A stretch of DNA of 23,184 nucleotides from an uncultured Peptococcaceae bacterium. GTDB lineage: Bacteria; Bacillota; Peptococcia; Peptococcales; Peptococcaceae. Location: assembly GCA_934229395.1 (NCBI GenBank), contig CAKQDL010000030.1, positions 1 through 23,184 on the forward strand. Direction: 5' to 3'. The notes under the pieces were generated by a model. The model saw only the letters and a program-made list of their open reading frames with translations. It did no database searches and was not told where the DNA came from. Shown here piece after piece: positions 15,546 to 22,909 of the stretch (the first letter of the stretch is position 1; the number at the start of each line of letters is the position of its first letter). The translations under genes and the position numbers were made by a program.

Positions 15546-16814
15546 TTATTTCATATCGTCTATAGATTTTACAACAGTGTGCTCAATCGGTGTCCACTCT
15601 ATTTTTTTGAACAAGGCCGTAACGGCAATTGGCATATAGGTGAACATAAACAAAGGAAAGGTGAAAACCGTTCGTATTTTCATCCACGTGGACGCCAAAA
15701 TCTTCTTCCACTCGGTAATGGTTGTCACTGTGCCAATAAAGCAAAAGGTGCAATAATAATATCCCAAGGAATAAGCAATAGCTGTTGCACACGCTTTTAA
15801 TAGCTCCGCGTCGCCGCCTGTTAGGAGAATGTACAAAAGCACCAAAACGTTAAAAACAAGGCTAGTAATCATAAGCAGGAGCGCAGGTGTAAGATTCATA
15901 AGCATATCATAGGCACCAAAGCTGGTTTTTTCAAAACGTAGCGCTTTTTTCATAAGATCCACGCCATGCTTGCCCAAAACCTGGTAAAAGCCCTTTGCCC
16001 AACGCAAGCGCTGATTCCACGATTGCTTGAAAGTCACCGGCTGCTCATCGTAAAATACAGCATCTTTGGCATAGCCAATGCACTCACCGGTAAGAACCGT
16101 TGCTGCAGAGAATTCAATATCCTCTGTGAGCAAGTGATAGTGCCAACCGCCACGCTCTTTAATGAGGTCGGCGGCTACCAAAAAGCCAGTACCGCTAATG
16201 GCACAGCTTGTATGCAAGACCTGACGCGGACGATTCAAATATTCTGCCTCACGCAAAAACCAAAGGCTGTAGCCAGAAGAAATCCAGTTTTGCGCGTAAT
16301 TTTTTGAATTGCGGTAGCTGGTCGCTGCACGGTAGCCCTGATCAAAGGTCGCGTTCATTTCTCGCACATAATTACTTTCCAAAAGATTATCCGCATCCAG
16401 AATAATAAATGCTTCATAGTCATAGGCAGGATTGGCGAATATTTTTTCAAAAGCGAAGTTGAGCGCATAGCCCTTGCCAACAAGCTTCTTATTAAATCGT
16501 TCAAAGACAGTGGCACCCAAGTCTCTGCAAATTTCTGCCGTATTGTCTGTACAGTTATCCGCTACAACAAAGGTATGAAGCTTTTCCTTTGGATAATCTT
16601 GTTTCAAAATGCTTTTACAAAGCTCACCGATAACAGCGCTCTCATTTCTTGCCGAAATAAGCACTGCAATTTTGTGTTCTGTCTTTGCAATATATTTTTT
16701 CTGCTTTCGATACTTATCCACAAAGCCCACAGCGAGGTAGAACATTTGATAGGTGTACATAATCGTAAAGATGACGCCTACTGCAAAATTCACACCATAT
16801 ATTATAGATGTCAC
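15546..16814 (-). CDS. Membrane-bound family 2 glycosyltransferase
   Basis: Processive-type GT2 enzyme, 422 residues. One membrane segment at residues 5-30 precedes a cytosolic GT-A domain with ISARNES (54-59), ADNCTDNT (85-92), LDADN (139-143, nucleotide-sugar and metal binding), TEDIEF (230-235, catalytic base) and QRLRW (268-272). About four membrane segments follow (roughly 300-410). The layout matches cellulose synthase-like and poly-N-acetylglucosamine synthase-like enzymes, so it may polymerise and export a surface sugar, but substrate and product cannot be read from the sequence. The start is GTG at 16814, 7 bases after AGGAGG; an upstream ATG in another frame runs at once into a stop. 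It stands alone, with no deacetylase or accessory export gene nearby. Confidence 0.87.
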   Translation of the reverse strand: MTSIIYGVNFAVGVIFTIMYTYQMFYLAVGFVDKYRKQKKYIAKTEHKIAVLISARNESAVIGELCKSILKQDYPKEKLHTFVVADNCTDNTAEICRDLGATVFERFNKKLVGKGYALNFAFEKIFANPAYDYEAFIILDADNLLESNYVREMNATFDQGYRAATSYRNSKNYAQNWISSGYSLWFLREAEYLNRPRQVLHTSCAISGTGFLVAADLIKERGGWHYHLLTEDIEFSAATVLTGECIGYAKDAVFYDEQPVTFKQSWNQRLRWAKGFYQVLGKHGVDLMKKALRFEKTSFGAYDMLMNLTPALLLMITSLVFNVLVLLYILLTGGDAELLKACATAIAYSLGYYYCTFCFIGTVTTITEWKKILASTWMKIRTVFTFPLFMFTYMPIAVTALFKKIEWTPIEHTVVKSIDDMK

Positions 16815-16861
16815 AACATCCCCTCCTGTCTATATCATCCACGGCATTTTTTGCCCCATTA

Positions 16862-16890
16862 AGTATAGCTAGTTTTCTTCTAATTGGCAA
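16862..16890 (-). promoter_or_regulatory. Glycosyltransferase gene sigma-A promoter
   Basis: On the minus strand TTGCCA (16890-16885), 17 bases, TATACT (16867-16862). It lies just after the terminator of the phosphatase gene and about 40 bases before the GTG start. Confidence 0.78.
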
Positions 16891-16904
16891 GTTTGCACGC
16901 AACC

Positions 16905-16933
16905 AAAAACCACAGCCTCCCGACTGTGGTTTT
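16905..16933 (-). terminator. Intrinsic terminator of the nrdD-phosphatase unit
   Basis: On the minus strand AAAACCACAG (16933-16924) pairs with CTGTGGTTTT (16915-16906) around an 8-base loop, with the T-run ending at 16905. It lies a few bases after the phosphatase stop codon. Confidence 0.85.
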
Positions 16934-16938
16934 AACGA

Positions 16939-17745
16939 TTATTGTGGCATCAGCGCCTCGATACCTATTTCACCGCGCAAAAAAGGCAGCAAGCGCGCTT
17001 CCATTTCTCCATCGCCCGAGCAAAGAATGGCAGCACTTTCTGTGCCAAAGAGCGCTTCACCATAAATGCTTGTAAACATGCCACCGCATTCTCTTAGAAT
17101 GATGCCCGCCGCTGCATAATCCCAAGGATAAAGATGGTAGGAAATGTAGCCATCCAGCTCGCCTGTAGCGATATGGCACATAGCTAAGGAGGCGCACCCT
17201 AAAGCGCGGTGCCCTCTCAGCGCTCGACTGATGGTATGTAAAGGCGCCGCAGAACGCTCAGAAAGAAAATTAATGGTTGTTAGGCTGGCATCAACAAGCG
17301 CGTTTTCCAAAAGCACAGGTTCGCGTTTTTTGATTTTTTCGCCGTTTTTAAATGCGCCTGCGTCCTTCATAGCATGGTAGCACACATCATTGACCACATC
17401 GTAAACAATGCCAAAAATTGGCGCTTTGCCATCATAAAGAGCCACGCTGATGGCAAAGTTTTTTTGTGTAGATACAAAATTTGTGGTGCCATCAATAGGA
17501 TCCACGAACCACGTTAAACCCTCTACCTCTGTGTTTTCTTGCTCCTCTGCAAAAAAGTTGGCGGTGGGTTCAATTTTTTTAAGGCCATGCTCAAGCTCAT
17601 TTTGCACCCACACATCAAAATCGGTAACAAGATTTCCATGATGGTTGTCTTTCCTTCTAATATTTAGCTCAACGCAAGAAAGACGCTCTAATAGCGCCTT
17701 CCCTGTTGAACGTACAAGAAGGATTGTTTCGTCCAATCGCTTCAT
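16939..17745 (-). CDS. Inositol monophosphatase family protein
   Basis: Metal-dependent sugar-phosphate or nucleotide phosphatase of the IMPase/FIG superfamily, 268 residues. The first metal motif is the EE pair at residues 67-68; the second is WFVDPIDGTTNF (79-90), a full match to the family signature; the third is WDYAAAGIILRECGG (207-221). Family members hydrolyse inositol-1-phosphate, 3'-phosphoadenosine 5'-phosphate, NADP or fructose-1,6-bisphosphate, and the substrate cannot be decided here. AAGGAG precedes the ATG. It starts 13 bases after nrdD stops, so the two are surely co-transcribed. That favours, by inference only, a role in nucleotide or phosphoadenosine metabolism. Confidence 0.92.
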   Translation of the reverse strand: MKRLDETILLVRSTGKALLERLSCVELNIRRKDNHHGNLVTDFDVWVQNELEHGLKKIEPTANFFAEEQENTEVEGLTWFVDPIDGTTNFVSTQKNFAISVALYDGKAPIFGIVYDVVNDVCYHAMKDAGAFKNGEKIKKREPVLLENALVDASLTTINFLSERSAAPLHTISRALRGHRALGCASLAMCHIATGELDGYISYHLYPWDYAAAGIILRECGGMFTSIYGEALFGTESAAILCSGDGEMEARLLPFLRGEIGIEALMPQ

Positions 17746-17758
17746 TGCGTTCTCCTTA

Positions 17759-20125
17759 CTATACGAGCGCGCCGGTACGCACTTCTTTTAAAATATTGGA
17801 GGCTCCGGCAACTTGCTTGCCATCCTTGGTAACAAGTGTTGGCGCAGCAACGATGCCATACGCCTTTGCCATTTCTGGTTGATCTTCTGCATAGATGACC
17901 TTATAGCTTGTACCTGCTTGATCCAACGCACGCATAGCAATTTGGCAGTTCGGGCAGGTGTGGGTTGTGAAAAGTAAGGTTTCTCCGCTAGCTACCTCTA
18001 CCTTTCCTTCTTCAATGCCCAAATCGCTTCCCTTCATCTTTACAACAAGACGACTGTTGGCAATATCGTAAAGCTTACGATCCTTGTATTCTTGGGTCTT
18101 GCCATCGTTCCAGTATTGTACTGGGCGATAGTAGCCGGTGATACGGCTGTATACTTCAGTTGCATTGCCGCAATGTGGGCAGGTGAATTGTTCACCGCTC
18201 AAATAACCATGCTCCTTGCATACAGAATAGGTTGGGGACAAGGTGTAGTAAGGAAGCTTGTAATTTTCGGCAATCTTACGCACCAAGTTGGCAGCAGCCT
18301 TCCAATCTGGCAATTTTTCCCCTAAGAAAGCGTGGAATACAGTACCAGAGGTGTAAAGGGTTTGAAGTTCATCTTGAATATCAAGAGCAGTGAAAATATC
18401 TTCAGTATAATCAACTGGTAAGTGAGAGCTGTTGGTGTAGTATGGGGTATCGCCTTCCTTGGCTGCAGTGATGATGTCTGGATATCTTGCGCGGTCATGC
18501 TTTGCAAAGCGATAGGTGGTGGATTCTGCTGGGGTAGCCTCTAGATTGTAAAGGTCACCATATTCTTCTTGGTAATCGCTCAAGCGGTCTCTCATATGAG
18601 TGAGGACCTTCTTCGCAAATTCCTGTACCTCTTCGTGAGAAAGGTCTTGTTGGAGCCAGTTGGCATTGAGGCCAACTTCGTTCATACCAATAAGGCCGAT
18701 GGTTGAGAAGTGATTGTTGAAGTCGCCAAGATAATGCTTGGTGTATGGATAAAGACCAGCATCCAAAAGGTTGGACACAACGCTGCGCTTGGTTTTGAGG
18801 GAACGTGCAGCAATGTCCATCATGTGATCAAGACGTGCGAAGAAATCTGCTTCGTCCTTTGCAAGGTAAGCGATACGTGGAAGGTTGATGGTTACAACAC
18901 CAATGGAGCCAGTGCTTTCCCCACTACCAAAGTAGCCACCACTCTTTTTGCGGAGCTCGCGAAGGTCAAGACGCAAACGGCAGCACATACTGCGCACGTC
19001 GCTTGGTTTCATATCGCTGTTGATGTAGTTGGAAAAATATGGGGTACCGTATTTTGCGGTCATTTCAAACAAAAGACGGTTGTTTTCAGTATCAGACCAA
19101 TCGAAATCGTTGGTGATGGAATAAGTTGGGATTGGATATTGGAAGCCACGGCCTTGGGCGTCACCATCAATCATGATTTCAATAAAGGCCTTGTTGACCA
19201 TATCCATTTCACGTTGGCAATCACCATAGGTGAAGTCCATGTTCTTGCCACCAACAATGGCAGGAATGTTCTTCAAGTCTTCTGGAACAGTCCAGTCTAG
19301 GGTGATGTTAGAAAATGGAGATTGGGTGCCCCAACGGCTTGGGGTATTCACACCATAAATGAAGCTTTCGATGCATTTCTTGGCTTGGTCATAACTTAGG
19401 TTATCCGCCTTAATGAATGGTGCCAAGTAGGTGTCGAAGGAAGAAAATGCTTGAGCACCGGCCCATTCATTTTGCATGATACCTAGGAAGTTGACCATTT
19501 GGTTGCAAAGGGTCGCTAGGTGCTTTGCTGGGGATGAGGTAATTTTACCTGTGATACCGCCAAGACCTTCTTGAATGAGCTGCTTGAGGCTCCAACCTGC
19601 GCAGTAGCCAGTAAGCATAGAAAGGTCGTGAAGGTGAATATCTGCGTTGCGGTGCGCGTCGGCCACTTCTTGGTCATAGATTTCGCTGAGCCAGTAGTTT
19701 GCGGTGATGGCGCCAGAGTTGGAAAGAATCAACCCACCAACAGAATAGGTGACGGTGGAATTTTCCTTTACGCGCCAGTCTTCAACGTTGACATAGCTGT
19801 CCACCAAGGTCTTGTAGTCAAGAATGGTGTTGGACACGTTGCGGATGTTTTCGCGTTTCTTTCTATATAAAATGTAGGCTTTCGCAACATCGGCATAACC
19901 GCTTTGGCTAAGAATGCTTTCTACACTGTCTTGAATGTCTTCTACTTGGATTTTATGATCGACAATTTTAGGTTCGAAGTCTGCAGTCACACGCAAACTC
20001 AACATATCGATAACATCTGGGGTATAATCTCTTTGGCAAGCATCAAAAGCCTTTTGAACTGCTGCTGCGATTTTTTTTAGACTAAATTCAACAACGCTTC
20101 CATCGCGTTTAACAACCTGGTACAT
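17759..20125 (-). CDS. nrdD: Anaerobic (class III) ribonucleotide reductase NrdD with C-terminal thioredoxin-like domain
   Basis: Glycyl-radical enzyme that reduces ribonucleoside triphosphates to deoxy forms without oxygen. The 788 residues start with an ATP-cone (VVKRDGSVVEFSLKKIAAAV). The catalytic barrel includes MCCRLRLDLRELRKKSGGYF (Met at 380). A C-x2-H-x9-C-x2-C zinc site (C636, H639, C649, C652) follows, then RITGYYRP with the radical glycine at 664. Most NrdD proteins end soon after; here about 75 residues follow with a thioredoxin/glutaredoxin fold pattern: LLFTTHTCPNC (CPNC about 724-727), then GIVAAPTLV with the cis-proline. I start at ATG 20125, with GAGAGG 10 bases upstream, rather than the TTG two codons earlier, which is too close to it. 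NrdG activates it; its gene is just upstream. Confidence 0.96.
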   Translation of the reverse strand: MYQVVKRDGSVVEFSLKKIAAAVQKAFDACQRDYTPDVIDMLSLRVTADFEPKIVDHKIQVEDIQDSVESILSQSGYADVAKAYILYRKKRENIRNVSNTILDYKTLVDSYVNVEDWRVKENSTVTYSVGGLILSNSGAITANYWLSEIYDQEVADAHRNADIHLHDLSMLTGYCAGWSLKQLIQEGLGGITGKITSSPAKHLATLCNQMVNFLGIMQNEWAGAQAFSSFDTYLAPFIKADNLSYDQAKKCIESFIYGVNTPSRWGTQSPFSNITLDWTVPEDLKNIPAIVGGKNMDFTYGDCQREMDMVNKAFIEIMIDGDAQGRGFQYPIPTYSITNDFDWSDTENNRLLFEMTAKYGTPYFSNYINSDMKPSDVRSMCCRLRLDLRELRKKSGGYFGSGESTGSIGVVTINLPRIAYLAKDEADFFARLDHMMDIAARSLKTKRSVVSNLLDAGLYPYTKHYLGDFNNHFSTIGLIGMNEVGLNANWLQQDLSHEEVQEFAKKVLTHMRDRLSDYQEEYGDLYNLEATPAESTTYRFAKHDRARYPDIITAAKEGDTPYYTNSSHLPVDYTEDIFTALDIQDELQTLYTSGTVFHAFLGEKLPDWKAAANLVRKIAENYKLPYYTLSPTYSVCKEHGYLSGEQFTCPHCGNATEVYSRITGYYRPVQYWNDGKTQEYKDRKLYDIANSRLVVKMKGSDLGIEEGKVEVASGETLLFTTHTCPNCQIAMRALDQAGTSYKVIYAEDQPEMAKAYGIVAAPTLVTKDGKQVAGASNILKEVRTGALV

Positions 20126-20167
20126 AGTCAACCGTCCTCTCTTTAATTCGTCACATTTGCTTTACAT

Positions 20168-20196
20168 ATGATACCAAACCAAATCGAGAGTGTCAA
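20168..20196 (-). promoter_or_regulatory. nrdD sigma-A promoter
   Basis: On the minus strand TTGACA (20196-20191), 17 bases, TATCAT (20173-20168). A second, weaker candidate lies further upstream (TTGTTC 20235-20230, 16 bases, TATATA 20213-20208), nested between the two NrdR-like sites. Confidence 0.8.
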
Positions 20197-20203
20197 GGAA
20201 ATT

Positions 20204-20219
20204 ATACTATATATCCACA
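20204..20219. promoter_or_regulatory. NrdR-box-like site 1
   Basis: The plus-strand 16-mer here matches the published NrdR consensus (ACACWATATATWGTGT) at 10 of 16 positions, with the left half nearly complete (ATACTATATAT). It lies 8 bases upstream of the nrdD -35 and overlaps the second candidate -10. Confidence 0.5.
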
Positions 20220-20235
20220 GCAGTCTCTTGAACAA

Positions 20236-20251
20236 ACACTATATATACTAC
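20236..20251. promoter_or_regulatory. NrdR-box-like site 2
   Basis: The plus-strand 16-mer ACACTATATATACTAC matches the NrdR consensus at 13 of 16 positions. It starts exactly 32 bp from site 1, about three helical turns, which is the usual spacing of paired NrdR boxes. It overlaps the stop codon of nrdG. Confidence 0.6.
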
Positions 20252-20937
20252 ACTCCTCTCATTTCTGCCACCTCTAGGTGTTTTCTCACCTCGGACAAAA
20301 GTGCGTGCAGGTCCTCCTCGCTGTACGCCGACAGTGATTTATTTCTAACCTGTTCGCGCTCCACATAGCTCTGTAAATAGTATCGCTTAGCGCCCTCAAG
20401 CGTTTTCGCAATAGTTAGGATATCTTCAAATGTGTGAAATTCCTTTACAATGGTCGTACGGAATTCGTAGTCAATGTGCCCTTCTAACAAAAGATTTCGG
20501 CTCTGTATATAGGGTGTTACATCCATGTTAGGAAGGCCGCAGGTCTGTGGATATTTTTCTATGGTGTTTTTAATGTCCATCGCCACGTAATCCACCAAGC
20601 CACTTTTGATGATGCTAGCCAAACGATTTGGAAAGCCACCATTGGTATCTAGCTTTACCTTATAGCCCAAGTCCTTCACCTGAGCCATAAACCGCTCCAA
20701 ATCCTTTTGCACGAGCGGCTCTCCACCAGTGATACAAACGCCGTCCAAAAGGTCTGTGCGCTTTTTTAAAAAGGCCAACACGTCACCTTCTTCTATTTCT
20801 GCCAAAAGCGGCATCTCTATCAGCTCACTGTTATGGCAAAATGGACAGTCGAGCTGGCACCCTCCTGTAAACAGTGTGGCAGCGACGTGCTGCGGATAAT
20901 CCAAAAGGGTGAGTTTTTGCATACCCATGATTTTCAT
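20248..20937 (-). CDS. nrdG: Anaerobic ribonucleotide reductase activating protein NrdG (long form)
   Basis: Radical SAM activase that places the glycyl radical on NrdD. The 229-residue form resembles the longer NrdG2-type activases rather than the roughly 155-residue E. coli type. Its cluster motif is GGCQLDCPFCHN (C27, C31, C34, C-x3-C-x2-C), followed by VCITGGEPLVQKDLERFM and the radical SAM strands KLDTNGGFPNRL and VDYVAMDIKNT. The chosen ATG (20937) lies 8 bases after AAGGAG and overlaps the stop of the upstream membrane protein gene by 4 bases (ATGA). A longer reading frame starts 14 codons earlier inside that gene but has no family match there. nrdD lies 122 bases downstream under its own promoter. 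Confidence 0.94.
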   Translation of the reverse strand: MKIMGMQKLTLLDYPQHVAATLFTGGCQLDCPFCHNSELIEMPLLAEIEEGDVLAFLKKRTDLLDGVCITGGEPLVQKDLERFMAQVKDLGYKVKLDTNGGFPNRLASIIKSGLVDYVAMDIKNTIEKYPQTCGLPNMDVTPYIQSRNLLLEGHIDYEFRTTIVKEFHTFEDILTIAKTLEGAKRYYLQSYVEREQVRNKSLSAYSEEDLHALLSEVRKHLEVAEMRGV

Positions 20938-22727
20938 TGTACGATCTCCTTTTCCAAAATGCCTTCTACCTTTGTCCAAACGGCCGAGTGACCAATGTCT
21001 TCCTCTCCTTCTGTCTTTAAGGTGTGCCAGGCTTTGAAATTATTTTTGTAGTCGTTAAAGGTTTGAGCGTCTGCCTCTGTAGGGAGCTCGCCTGTCGCCA
21101 TGCGCGACCAAAAAGCTTGGATGTTTTTGCCTTCCTGGCTCATCGTTGGCACTACCGAGAGCGTCGTTAGCCCACAATTGACAAAAGCCAAAGTCAGCAT
21201 AAACACAGCCACAGTGGAGCGTCTGCCACCCCTTACCTTACTTGTAAAGAGAATGGACAGTGGCACCAAGAGCCAAAGTACGGCATCGCATCTTGCCCAC
21301 CATACGCTTTCATGACCCAACCCAATGGCCAGTGTTGGCAAAACAAACCACAGCAGCACAACCTTCATCGACACGCAGCTGCCGTTTTCTTCATCCTCTT
21401 CAAAGTAAATACTCTGGCTTTCCCATTTCTTGCTCGGCTTCACGAAGGCCACCAAAAGCAAGGCCATTGCAAGCAGCAAAAGAATGCCACCAAAAAAGCC
21501 AAAGCCGCGCAGTCTTACATCGGCCTGTGCATAGGCGCTGTTCACAATGGCTGTAAATTGCTGCAAAATGATGTTCATATCGGAATAATTAGCATCTGGC
21601 GAGGCAAAGAGGCTATAAAGAAACGCGTGCAGCCAGCCGCTGTTACTAAGCACCACCGGCACGTAAGATTCATTCACAAGAAGCGTAGACGCACCATAGT
21701 AAGAGGCAAAAGGCGCGCCTACATCGAGAAAATTCTGCACAAAGGGATTAAAGCCTACAATCACAATGCCGCAAAAGGCTACAAAGGCCACGCGTGGCGC
21801 CAGCCATTTGGAGGCACGCCAGCCAAAAAGCACCAGCACAACAAACACAAAGGCCACAGCGAGCACCAAGGCTGCACGAAGCCCATTTTTTTGCATATTT
21901 AAGATGAAAATCCACAAAAGTGCCATGGTAAAAAGATGTTCACCGCGCAAGTAGCCTTCATCTAAGATGAGATAGCCCAAAAACAAAAAAGCACTGACTG
22001 CATAGGCCAAAACAGCATCATCGTAAAATGAAAATACTTGTGCTATTGCCACAGGGTTCAGCACCCAAAGCAAGGCACAGGCCAGAGCCAGCTTCTTTTT
22101 GCCTGATAAAATTTTTGCAAAAACAGCGTAGGCCAAAACAAATGTCGGCACCATAAAGAGTAAGGTGACAGACTTGGCCATTTCGAAATGGCCCAAAAAA
22201 GCATAGAGGCTTGCGCTTATATACCAAGAGGCCTTTGAGGATCGGTACACAATTTCTGAAACGCCCGCATTGCCCTGATAAATGGGGTTCCATCCATCCG
22301 CCATTTTAATCACGGCTTCGGCATAAAAGCCACGGCCCCACAGCGATTGCTCCCAAATACTTCCGGTGAAATAGCCAAAGACCACCACGCTCACCAAAAA
22401 CGCAAGGCCAACCACAGCCAAGGAAAGGCCACCAACGGGCACCTTTTCTTTTTGCAAAACAAAGCCATAGCAGGCAAGGGCAGCAATGACCGCAAGGGGT
22501 AACACAAGAGCACTCAGACTAAGGTGCACCAAGCAAGTCAAACTTCCCACAACAAAGATAAAGCACAAAATCAAAAGCCACGCCGAGGCAAAGCCAACGG
22601 CCGATAATTTATTTTTTGCAAACGGAGCCTCTTCCACCTCGGTATCAACATCTTCTGGCTCTGCGTCAACCACTTCGTTCATCTCATCAAGCTCTTCGCC
22701 CATTCTCTCAAATTCTTCTTCGCTCAT
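20934..22727 (-). CDS. Multi-pass membrane protein, GT-C glycosyltransferase-like
   Basis: Integral membrane protein of 597 residues with about 12-13 hydrophobic segments. The first 45 or so residues are cytosolic and very acidic (EEEFERMGEELDEM, then VVDAEPEDVDTEVEEAPF). After the third or fourth membrane segment an outer loop reads WGRGFYAEAVIKMADGWNPI. The 'ADGWNPI' phrase recalls polyprenyl-phosphate-sugar-dependent GT-C proteins, but the usual loop aspartate is not obvious, so enzyme activity is uncertain. A soluble tail of about 70 residues ends the protein. The start at 22727 has AAGGTG 4-5 bases upstream. A frame opening 14 codons earlier would begin inside or before the promoter -10 and is rejected. 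The stop overlaps nrdG. Confidence 0.82.
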   Translation of the reverse strand: MSEEEFERMGEELDEMNEVVDAEPEDVDTEVEEAPFAKNKLSAVGFASAWLLILCFIFVVGSLTCLVHLSLSALVLPLAVIAALACYGFVLQKEKVPVGGLSLAVVGLAFLVSVVVFGYFTGSIWEQSLWGRGFYAEAVIKMADGWNPIYQGNAGVSEIVYRSSKASWYISASLYAFLGHFEMAKSVTLLFMVPTFVLAYAVFAKILSGKKKLALACALLWVLNPVAIAQVFSFYDDAVLAYAVSAFLFLGYLILDEGYLRGEHLFTMALLWIFILNMQKNGLRAALVLAVAFVFVVLVLFGWRASKWLAPRVAFVAFCGIVIVGFNPFVQNFLDVGAPFASYYGASTLLVNESYVPVVLSNSGWLHAFLYSLFASPDANYSDMNIILQQFTAIVNSAYAQADVRLRGFGFFGGILLLLAMALLLVAFVKPSKKWESQSIYFEEDEENGSCVSMKVVLLWFVLPTLAIGLGHESVWWARCDAVLWLLVPLSILFTSKVRGGRRSTVAVFMLTLAFVNCGLTTLSVVPTMSQEGKNIQAFWSRMATGELPTEADAQTFNDYKNNFKAWHTLKTEGEEDIGHSAVWTKVEGILEKEIVQ

Positions 22728-22757
22728 TTTATCACCTTCTTTATTCTGCTTCGCTTC

Positions 22758-22786
22758 ATTATAATCCATCTTGCAAGCGCTGTAAA
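22758..22786 (-). promoter_or_regulatory. Promoter of the membrane protein-nrdG unit
   Basis: On the minus strand TTTACA (22786-22781), 17 bases, TATAAT (22763-22758). Transcription would start near 22751, which decides the start codon of the membrane protein. The -35 lies only 21 bases from the edge of the IS30 fragment. Confidence 0.82.
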
Positions 22787-22807
22787 ATACCGCAACCGTT
22801 TTAAGGC

Positions 22808-22909
22808 AAAGGTAATGGTTTTAACCATATCCGAAGGAAAATCTTTTAATGCATTTATGATTGCGGCTGTAACATCAACCGACGTTTTTGTAGGAACAAG
22901 TACTGCAAT
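22808..22909 (-). pseudogene. IS30-family transposase fragment
   Basis: Thirty-four codons on the minus strand read IAVLVPTKTSVDVTAAI, then INALKDFPSDMVKTITF, which resembles the part of IS30-family DDE transposases just before the second catalytic aspartate (usually TFDRGKEFA). The match stops at TITF: after 22808 the frame goes on with unrelated residues (ALKRLRYF). Before 22909 it is cut by the end of an IS3-type element. No inverted repeats of the IS30 element are visible. Confidence 0.7.

Noticed and set aside
20938..20979. Longer N-terminus of nrdG (start at 20979)
   Set aside because: The added 14 residues lie in the overlapping membrane protein gene, have no family match, and the inner ATG has a well-placed AAGGAG.
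22728..22769. Longer N-terminus of the membrane protein (start at 22769)
   Set aside because: That start lies upstream of the -10 hexamer and would not be transcribed from the visible promoter; the ATG at 22727 has its own ribosome site.
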